13,845 bases of DNA. Source: JANXUF01 sp043747685 (lineage in GTDB: Bacteria; Actinomycetota; Acidimicrobiia; Acidimicrobiales; Ilumatobacteraceae). Location: positions 1-13,845 of the forward strand of contig JAYTOR010000228.1 of NCBI GenBank assembly GCA_043747685.1. Reading direction: 5' to 3'. Below, in pieces: positions 6,635-11,434 of the stretch. Numbering within the stretch: position 1 is the first letter of the stretch; every line of letters starts with the position of its first letter. The notes below the pieces were generated by a model. It worked only from the letters and a program-made list of their open reading frames with translations. It was not told the DNA's origin and did no database searches. A program made the translations under genes and the position numbers.

Positions 6635-7570
6635 TCAGGTGGTGCGACCATCGTTCGATCGATGGGCTCGCAGTAACTCGGTCACGAGGACGTGGGGAAC
6701 GGTGAGCGCGGCGAGGCCGATGAAGATCACGCGTATCGATGTTGCTGCTGAGGGTTCGATGAGCCGCCATACAACTGCACCGGCGATCAAGGTGGTTGCA
6801 CTGGCGCCCAGTGCGAGTGCCCACGACGTACCGTCGATGTCGAGTTCGATCAGGTGCCGAGGTGAGTGCCACAGCGCGAAGTAGAGCGCGAACGAGACCA
6901 ATGGGTGGACGACGACCGCGAGGGCCGCGACGGCGGTGATCTCGGCGACGGCGGAGTATCGATGGAGCTGCACCGCGGCGATGGCGGCCACTATGCCGGC
7001 GATGATCGACGGATACGCGATGATCCAGCCGATGGCGGCCACCTGCTGGCTGCCGAGGGCGCCGTTGCCGACCAGCAGGTCCGACAGCACCGGTGCCACG
7101 ACACCACTGTGCAGCGCGAGCGGGAGTCCGAGTGCACAGCCGGCCGTCGACATCCCGAACGGGCCCCCGGCACCACGGAGGCGGTGATGATAGGGAGCAT
7201 CACCACGAGCGAAGTGGAACCAGGAAGCGGCGAAGAAGGTGACCAGCGCGAGCAGAGGGGCCACCAACCACACCAGCGTGGTGAGGGCTGCGACGGCGAG
7301 GTAGCACCCGAAGAACAGCGATCGCTTCGTCATCCGTGGACCGATGACGATGTCGAGTGCCCCGTGAGGCAGGCCGATGGCGACGGCGGCGATGACGATC
7401 GTCAACGCAGCAGCCGAGCTCGGCGTCCAGCCGAGGAGCGTTGCACCCACCGCTGCGATCGCGGCACACACGGCAATGGCGTGACGCTGTCGTTCCAGCC
7501 GGTCACGCCGGCCCGGGATCGGCCCGTCGGCGAGAGGAGCGGTGGTTGTCTCCTCGATCATGTCGGTCAT
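6635..7570 (-). CDS. blh: Brp/Blh-family beta-carotene 15,15'-dioxygenase
   Basis: Cleaves beta-carotene into two molecules of all-trans retinal in the membrane, supplying the chromophore of the adjacent opsin. The 311-residue protein is highly hydrophobic with about eight helices, as expected. Diagnostic motifs are GLPHGALD (66-73, His69), SWFHFARGD (116-124, His119), ALWHSPRHL (232-240, His235 and His239 in HxxxH) and TVPHVLVTELL (290-300, His293). These provide the histidines known to bind the catalytic iron in this family. Start ATG 7570 is preceded by GGAAAG at 7-nt spacing; ATG 7561 is an alternative. It lies 78 bp downstream of the opsin on the same strand, so the two are probably co-transcribed. 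No carotenoid synthesis genes are in the window, so beta-carotene must come from elsewhere in the genome. Confidence 0.93.
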   Translation of the reverse strand: MTDMIEETTTAPLADGPIPGRRDRLERQRHAIAVCAAIAAVGATLLGWTPSSAAALTIVIAAVAIGLPHGALDIVIGPRMTKRSLFFGCYLAVAALTTLVWLVAPLLALVTFFAASWFHFARGDAPYHHRLRGAGGPFGMSTAGCALGLPLALHSGVVAPVLSDLLVGNGALGSQQVAAIGWIIAYPSIIAGIVAAIAAVQLHRYSAVAEITAVAALAVVVHPLVSFALYFALWHSPRHLIELDIDGTSWALALGASATTLIAGAVVWRLIEPSAATSIRVIFIGLAALTVPHVLVTELLRAHRSNDGRTT

Positions 7571-7583
7571 CGCCGGGCTTTCC

Positions 7584-7627
7584 GGGTGTCACGCCCGTCC
7601 CGACACCCTTGTCGGGCGCCGGGACGG
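7584..7627 (-). promoter_or_regulatory. alternative hairpins between opsin and blh
   Basis: Three perfect inverted repeats overlap in the 78-bp spacer. They are GGGTGTC 7584-7590 with GACACCC 7602-7608; CCCGACA 7599-7605 with TGTCGGG 7610-7616 (loop 4); and CCGTCCCG 7595-7602 with CGGGACGG 7620-7627. They share the 7599-7608 segment, so only one can form at a time. The blh-proximal arm directly abuts the blh ribosome binding site (7578-7583). No T run follows, so simple termination is not obvious. Confidence 0.55.
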
Positions 7628-7648
7628 ACATTCGGGTGGCCGGGACTG

Positions 7649-8485
7649 TCAGGAGCCGAGGATCTCGCGAGCGCCGTCGGGAACTCGTGAGTCGAGCTCA
7701 TCGATCGGGCCGGAGCTGACAAAGCCGGCCTCGACGTAGCCGTCCTCATGGGACTTCGCCAGGGCGATGGACAGCACGAGCAGACCGAACAGCGGCTTGG
7801 CCAGCACATCACCGAGTGAGTACATCACCTGGCGAGCGACGAGTGCCTTGGACTGGTCGTCTATCAACGAGGGAAGCATGTAGGCGATCGGGTACACGCC
7901 CCACGTCGCGAGGATGATGTAGCGCAGCACACCGACGAGCTTCCTTACGCCGACGCTCTGGCGATCGAGTGAGCGACTGAGCTCGACGAAGAGCACAAAC
8001 AGGATGTAGAGGAATGGCAGCGTCGAGGCGGCCGCCCAGATCGTGCGGGCCGAGCTGTGTGCTCCGGAGATCTCCCCGGGATAGCCGAGCGCGATCATCG
8101 CCACGGCAGCGATCGAGAGGCGCACCAGAAGGCTGCGAGTCTTGGCTCTGGACAGCTTGAGGACCACGACCAGTTCAGCCAGCAACAGCGGCACCGTGAC
8201 CAGCCAATCCACGTAGCGGTAGCCCTCGTTGAAGGGCCTGCCGTTCTGGACGAACTTGGCGTTGGTGAACGAGAACGCTTCGTTCCACGATCCGAAGATG
8301 CGTACGTAGTGGTACAACGCGACGCCGACGACGAGCGTCGACAGCGTGACGGCCGTGCGGTGCTGTGGGGCTACTCGGTTGCGCACCAGCAGGGAGAACA
8401 GCAGCGCTGCGCCCATGATGGCGATGACGAACGAGAATGAGTTGTACACCAGGTTGAACTGGGTCTTGCCCAGAGTGAGTTCCAT
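7649..8485 (-). CDS. xanthorhodopsin/actinorhodopsin-like light-driven proton pump
   Basis: A seven-helix microbial rhodopsin of 278 residues that exports protons in light. Helix C reads RYVDWLVTVPLLLAEL with D93 (acceptor), T97 and E104 (donor), the DTE set of proton pumps. L101, at the proteorhodopsin spectral-tuning position, predicts green absorption. His59 in ALYHYVRIFGSW matches the xanthorhodopsin His that partners the counterion. Helix G has D226 and the retinal Schiff-base Lys230 in GDVLAKPLFG. YPGE (135-138) and TWGVYPIAYMLPS are also xanthorhodopsin-like. At the position of xanthorhodopsin Gly156, which makes room for a carotenoid antenna, this protein has Ala151 (IWAAAST). ATG 8485 is chosen over the longer open frame because AAGGAG sits 7 nt upstream and homology begins at MELTLGKTQFNLVYNSFSF. 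Co-directional with blh. Confidence 0.96.
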   Translation of the reverse strand: MELTLGKTQFNLVYNSFSFVIAIMGAALLFSLLVRNRVAPQHRTAVTLSTLVVGVALYHYVRIFGSWNEAFSFTNAKFVQNGRPFNEGYRYVDWLVTVPLLLAELVVVLKLSRAKTRSLLVRLSIAAVAMIALGYPGEISGAHSSARTIWAAASTLPFLYILFVLFVELSRSLDRQSVGVRKLVGVLRYIILATWGVYPIAYMLPSLIDDQSKALVARQVMYSLGDVLAKPLFGLLVLSIALAKSHEDGYVEAGFVSSGPIDELDSRVPDGAREILGS

Positions 8486-8492
8486 TGAAATG

Positions 8493-8498
8493 CTCCTT
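8493..8498 (-). promoter_or_regulatory. ribosome binding site of the opsin gene
   Basis: AAGGAG on the minus strand, seven bases before ATG 8485. It fixes the opsin start and rules out the 134-residue upstream extension of the open frame. Confidence 0.85.
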
Positions 8499-8530
8499 CG
8501 GGAGGAAGTGAACCACCTGACGTCGGCGGC

Positions 8531-8580
8531 TTTACCAAACTTTAACATAGTAAGGCATGAATTAACATTGGTAAACAAAT
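8531..8580. promoter_or_regulatory. five 10-bp near-direct repeats, candidate operator
   Basis: Read in steps of ten on the plus strand: TTTACCAAAC, TTTAACATAG, TAAGGCATGA, ATTAACATTG, GTAAACAAAT. CA is present at positions 6-7 of all five, and the approximate consensus is TTTAACATnn. The outer parts also form a perfect inverted repeat TTTACCAA (8531-8538) / TTGGTAAA (8568-8575). CarH/LitR-type regulators bind short direct repeats over promoters, so this array, overlapping the opsin -35 and -10, is a natural candidate. It is inferred from pattern and context only. Confidence 0.5.
8547..8575 (-). promoter_or_regulatory. candidate opsin-blh promoter
   Basis: On the minus strand TTTACC (8575-8570) and TACTAT (8552-8547) are separated by 17 bp; each matches four of six consensus bases of -35 and -10. 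Transcription would begin near 8540, leaving an untranslated leader of about 55 nt with the AAGGAG site. It lies inside the 10-bp repeat array. Confidence 0.5.
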
Positions 8581-8584
8581 ATTC

Positions 8585-8619
8585 TTGGGATTGTCCTTGG
8601 GTTGGTCTAAAGTAAGAGG
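8585..8619 (+). promoter_or_regulatory. candidate leaderless promoter of the B12 photoreceptor gene
   Basis: TTGGGA (8585-8590) and TAAAGT (8608-8613) are separated by 17 bp. The expected transcription start falls at or next to the GTG at 8620. The only Shine-Dalgarno-like bases (AAGAGG) abut the start codon and are too close to work, which fits a leaderless mRNA, common in actinobacteria. Confidence 0.45.
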
Positions 8620-9417
8620 GTGGACCTGTCCGGCGACGCACTTGACCTCGATCAAGTCGCCGCCGAAGTCGGCGTGCATTACCAGACCGTGTACCGCTGG
8701 GTGCGAGCGGGGAAGTTGCCAGCTGACGTGGTCGACGGCCGATATCGCGTCCTGCGCCACGAGCTCGCGGCCTTTCTCGAGGCCCGACGGACCCCGACGC
8801 GTCCGAAACCACCTGGCGCTCCAAGACTGGCGAGGGCTGCGGAGAAGATGCACACTGCACTGTCGGCCGGCGACGAGTTCGGCGCACGAGACCTCGCCGG
8901 AGCGCTGGTTGCTGAGCACACCCCCCTCATCGATCTCATTCAAAAGGTGCTCGTGCCGCCGCTCGAGTGGATCGGCCGGGACTGGCACGACGGCAAACTC
9001 TCGATCTGGGTCGAGCACCGGGCATCGGCGATCGCCGAGCGGATCCTCGGAGAAGTGGCTCCGCGACCTCGAGGCCGACGGCGTGGCACCGTCATGGTCG
9101 CCGCTGTTTCAGGCGATCGCCACTCGTTGGCGACGACCATGGCAGCCGTGGTGCTCCGTGACCACAACTGGCGGGTGCATCACCTCGGCGCCGACATGCC
9201 TCCGGATGAACTCGTCCGTTTCTGCGACGAGCACGAGATCGACGTCGCAGTCCTGACGGTGGTCAATCCTGCGTGCAGCGAGCGTGCCCACGAAACTGCC
9301 GACCGGATCAGAAGATCCGGCACTCCGGTCGTCGTCGGTGGGCCCGCACGGACACTGGACGACCTCGTCATGCAGGTCCGGGCCGCTGTCGCCGGCCAGC
9401 GAAAATCGGGCGTGTAG
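8620..9417 (+). CDS. CarH/LitR-type cobalamin photoreceptor transcription regulator
   Basis: A one-component regulator of 265 residues. Residues 8-55 form an excisionase/MerR-like helix-turn-helix (LDLDQVAAEVGVHYQTVYRWVRAGKLP, wing VVDGRYRVLRHEL, quoted in parts). Residues 70-145 are the four-helix cap with DWHDGKLSIWVEH, exactly the W-x9-EH motif (W122, E132, H133) that covers the adenosyl group in CarH. Residues 155-255 are a Rossmann B12-binding domain with GDRHSLA, where H168 is the expected lower axial cobalt ligand, and VVVGGPA. In known CarH proteins the adenosylcobalamin-bound tetramer represses in the dark and light releases it. Here the gene is divergent from opsin-blh across 134 bp, so those genes are the probable targets. 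The DNA-binding domain is shorter and more AlpA-like than in classical CarH. The GTG start is supported by a candidate leaderless promoter. Confidence 0.88.
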   Translation: MDLSGDALDLDQVAAEVGVHYQTVYRWVRAGKLPADVVDGRYRVLRHELAAFLEARRTPTRPKPPGAPRLARAAEKMHTALSAGDEFGARDLAGALVAEHTPLIDLIQKVLVPPLEWIGRDWHDGKLSIWVEHRASAIAERILGEVAPRPRGRRRGTVMVAAVSGDRHSLATTMAAVVLRDHNWRVHHLGADMPPDELVRFCDEHEIDVAVLTVVNPACSERAHETADRIRRSGTPVVVGGPARTLDDLVMQVRAAVAGQRKSGV

Positions 9418-9513
9418 GCGCGTCGGCAGGCGTGACCGTGTACCGATCCGCCTTCACCTCGACCTGCTGACCGAGGATCACAGTGACGGGCTTCAACCCG
9501 CTCGGGTGAACAT

Positions 9514-10011
9514 TCAGGTGATGGTCGGGCTGCGACGCTCGAGCGAGAGCGTGTCGCGCCACACACCATTCGGGCGGCTGATGCGCTCACGCCGGCCGAT
9601 GATTCGGAACCCGCAGCGTTTATGCAGGGCGATGCTTGCAGTGTTCTCGGGGAAGATCCCGGTCTGGATCGTCCAGATCCCCGCTTCCTCCGATCGAGCG
9701 ATCAGCGCCTCTAACAGGACACGGCCCTCTCCGTGGCCGCGGTGGTCCGGATGGACGTAGACACCGTTCTCGGCTTCGCCGGCATAGGCGCAACGATCCG
9801 ACACACCGCTTAACGCCGCCCACCCAACGACGAGCTCATCGGGGTCGACGGCGACGAGGCGATGCCCGTCGAGGTGGCTCCTGTCCCACTGCTCCCATGA
9901 CGGCACTGACGTTTCGAACGTTGCAGTGCCCTTTTCGATCCCGGCCTTGTGGATCGCTGCGACCGCCGGCCAATCCCCGGCGGTCATTGCTCGGACGGTG
10001 AACTCGCTCAT
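9514..10011 (-). CDS. GNAT N-acetyltransferase, phosphinothricin/arsinothricin (ArsN1-like) type
   Basis: The 165-residue acetyltransferase probably acetylates the amino group of a glutamate-analogue such as phosphinothricin, methionine sulfoximine or arsinothricin, using acetyl-CoA. Family marks are TATFETSVPSWEQW (29-42), VVGWAALS (61-68), ENGVYVHPDHRGHGEGRVLL (81-100) with the acetyl-CoA loop RGHGEG (91-96), GIFPENTASIALHKRCGF (118-135) and WRDTLSLERR (151-160). Length is usual. It starts 12 bp after the stop of an arsR-type gene and is surely in its operon. That pairing is typical of ArsN1, which detoxifies arsinothricin. Substrate is inferred from context; a general PAT/MnaT-like activity is the alternative. 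The gene is tail-to-tail with the photoreceptor gene. Confidence 0.85.
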   Translation of the reverse strand: MSEFTVRAMTAGDWPAVAAIHKAGIEKGTATFETSVPSWEQWDRSHLDGHRLVAVDPDELVVGWAALSGVSDRCAYAGEAENGVYVHPDHRGHGEGRVLLEALIARSEEAGIWTIQTGIFPENTASIALHKRCGFRIIGRRERISRPNGVWRDTLSLERRSPTIT

Positions 10012-10023
10012 CGTCGACCAAGT

Positions 10024-10311
10024 TCAGGCGAGGACGGCCCGCAGGGCATCGAGACGCGCTGGCACGATCCGATACCAGACCCACAGGCCGCGCTTCTCGC
10101 GTGTCACGAGACCGCCGTCGCACAGCAGCTTCATGTGATGACGCACGGTCGGCTGCGAACGACCCGACATCGTCACCAGATCACACGCACAGACCTCGTC
10201 GTCCGCGGATGCGACATGCGACAGCAAGCGCAATCGGATCGGGTCCGACAATGCAGCGAACGACCGGGCGAGGAGTTCGGCCTGCGCTTCGTGGAGGGTG
10301 TCCGTGCGCAC
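10024..10311 (-). CDS. arsR: ArsR-family metalloid-responsive repressor
   Basis: A 95-residue winged-helix repressor. ALSDPIRLRLLSHVAS (20-35) is the conserved dimer/HTH entry. EVCACDLV (39-46) holds C41 and C43 in the alpha-3 position where arsenic ArsR proteins carry their CxC arsenite ligands (ELCVCDL). SQPTVRHHMKLLCDGGLVTREKRGLWVWYRI (52-82, in parts) is the recognition helix and wing. A third Cys (C64) lies in the recognition helix. Start is GTG 10311; no other start is available before the upstream in-frame stop at 10342. It precedes the acetyltransferase by 12 bp, so it probably represses both, with release by As(III) or Sb(III). The ligand is inferred. Confidence 0.87.
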   Translation of the reverse strand: MRTDTLHEAQAELLARSFAALSDPIRLRLLSHVASADDEVCACDLVTMSGRSQPTVRHHMKLLCDGGLVTREKRGLWVWYRIVPARLDALRAVLA

Positions 10312-10367
10312 CGGACTGCAAACAAGCGACCGAGTCGAGCGTCAGGGTCTAGCGTGCCATGCCCGAA

Positions 10368-10373
10368 ACTATA
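10368..10373 (-). promoter_or_regulatory. candidate -10 of the arsR operon
   Basis: TATAGT on the minus strand (five of six consensus bases) lies 57 bp upstream of GTG 10311. No convincing -35 is found at 16-18 bp spacing (TGCATT is the best), and no clean ArsR palindrome is visible. Confidence 0.35.
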
Positions 10374-10400
10374 TCGAAGATTGTTGAACTAATGCATTGA

Positions 10401-10616
10401 CATTCGTCGATCCTGCTGGAGACGCACGACGGGGCGCTGATCTACGTGCAGTACAAGGGCCGAACGGATGCCACCGGCCGCGTCGGCACGACACCCGCCT
10501 ACGTGACGCCGATCTTCGAGGCGGGCGACGAGCGCTACCTGTGGCTCAACGCCATCCTGGCAGTTGGAAAGAGCGGCCTCAGCGATCTGAAGCTCGCCCA
10601 CTACGGTTGGGACTAG
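10401..10616 (+). pseudogene. C-terminal remnant of a DUF3237-family gene
   Basis: In one plus-strand frame, with no start codon after the TGA at 10398, there is a 71-residue segment: LLETHDGALIYVQYKGRTD, then TTPAYVTPIFEAGDERYLWLN, then AILAVGKSGLSDLKLAHYGWD and a stop. The order (T/H)DGALIYV, TTPxxxTPxFEAGDxRYxWLN, AVG is that of the C-terminal half of DUF3237 proteins. The N-terminal half of the domain is absent and the sequence begins next to the arsR promoter. This is a truncated, probably untranslated remnant. DUF3237 function is not established. Confidence 0.65.
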
Positions 10617-10625
10617 CTGAGATAG

Positions 10626-10668
10626 TTCCGGGCCACCCGGAATTGCGGTGGTGCCACCGGTGGTACCA
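10626..10668. promoter_or_regulatory. nested palindromes upstream of vapB, candidate operator
   Basis: TTCCGGG-CCA-CCCGGAA (10626-10642) is a perfect interrupted palindrome. It is followed by CCACCGGTGG (10654-10663) and TGGTACCA (10661-10668), both perfect palindromes. They occupy the 60 bp before vapB. VapB proteins with ribbon-helix-helix domains bind such sites to autoregulate, so this is a likely operator. The first palindrome could instead be a T-less terminator of the remnant upstream. Confidence 0.5.
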
Positions 10669-10676
10669 TACGTGTT

Positions 10677-10895
10677 ATGAATCGCACAACCGTCTATCTG
10701 CCGGATGACATGAAGCTGGCGATCGAACGTTTGGCGATCGCCGAGGGGACGAGCGAAGCTGCGGTGATCCGAAGCGCCGTGGCGGATCGGATCACCCGCG
10801 CTCGGCCCCCGCTGGAGTACGGGTTCGGGTCGTCCGGCGACGGCAGTGGATCGCTGCACGTCGATGAGTTGCTCGCCGGTTTCGGAGATCGCTAG
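10677..10895 (+). CDS. vapB: VapB-type ribbon-helix-helix antitoxin
   Basis: Seventy-two residues. NRTTVYLPDDMKLAIERLA (2-20) is the beta-strand and first helix, and GTSEAAVIRSAVADRITR (24-41) is the second helix of a CopG/RHH DNA-binding fold that dimerises on palindromic operators. The C-terminal part (PPLEYGFGSSGDGSGSLHVDELLAGFGDR) is flexible with a short helix, suited to blocking the toxin active site. No Shine-Dalgarno sequence precedes the ATG; TACCAT at 10664-10669 could be a -10 for a nearly leaderless mRNA. The next gene begins on the base after its stop, so antitoxin and toxin are co-translated. Confidence 0.85.
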   Translation: MNRTTVYLPDDMKLAIERLAIAEGTSEAAVIRSAVADRITRARPPLEYGFGSSGDGSGSLHVDELLAGFGDR

Positions 10896-11321
10896 TTGCA
10901 GTCAGTCATCGTCGACACGAGTTGCCTCTATGCGATGGTCGACCGCGACGACGGTTTTCACCAGCGCTGCGTCGATGTGCTGATTCGTGATGACCTCGCG
11001 TTCGTCGTGTCGCCCTACGTCGTCGCCGAACTCGACTACCTCGTGGCGACGAGAATGGGCCTCGACACCGAGGTCAAAACGCTGCTCCAACTGTCGAGCG
11101 GTCGGTTCACACTCGCGCCGATGACCGCCAGCGATATGCGGGTAGCAGTATCAATCATCACCAACTACCCGAAATTGCAGATCGGGCTTGCCGATGCGTC
11201 GTTAGTCGTCCTGGCCAAACATCACCACACAAAATCGATACTGACACTCGATCGGCGCCATTTCGACGTCGTTCGCCCGCTTCAAGGCGGGCGTTTCACC
11301 CTCCTCCCGGCGCGCCGGTAA
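10896..11321 (+). CDS. vapC: VapC-type PIN-domain toxin ribonuclease
   Basis: A 141-residue PIN-domain Mg2+-dependent RNase, whose family typically cleaves tRNA or rRNA to halt growth when VapB is lost. The acidic active-site residues are all present: D7 (VIVDTSCLYAMVD), E45 (VVAELDYL), D100 (IGLADASLVVLA) and D119 (LTLDRRHFDVV). Length is typical. It starts with TTG immediately after the vapB stop, giving strict coupling and presumably lower toxin yield. Nothing suggests inactivation. The RNA target cannot be told from the sequence. Confidence 0.9.
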   Translation: MQSVIVDTSCLYAMVDRDDGFHQRCVDVLIRDDLAFVVSPYVVAELDYLVATRMGLDTEVKTLLQLSSGRFTLAPMTASDMRVAVSIITNYPKLQIGLADASLVVLAKHHHTKSILTLDRRHFDVVRPLQGGRFTLLPARR

Positions 11322-11434
11322 AGGGCTCGGGCGCGGGTATCGATCGCGCAGTTTCGTCGCGTGCCCGGACAGATTGCGGCTGCCACTCTTGACCTCAATC
11401 TATTGAGCGCGCCTGCAGTGCTCTCGTTAGCTGG

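Noticed and set aside
6866..7690. 274-codon plus-strand open frame opposite blh
   Set aside because: Low-complexity Gly/Asp/Arg/Glu shadow of the hydrophobic blh gene; no motif.
8486..8887. Open-frame extension of the opsin upstream by 134 codons
   Set aside because: It covers the AT-rich promoter and the start of the divergent photoreceptor gene. AAGGAG before ATG 8485 and the xanthorhodopsin-like N-terminus fix the start.
10397..10708. 103-codon plus-strand frame over the DUF3237 remnant
   Set aside because: Out of frame with the DUF3237 motifs, Arg-rich, and overlaps the start of vapB.
11394..11407. CTCAA-TCTA-TTGAG palindrome between vapC and the helicase
   Set aside because: Well placed for a bidirectional terminator, but the stem is five mostly A-T pairs with no T run; too weak to call.
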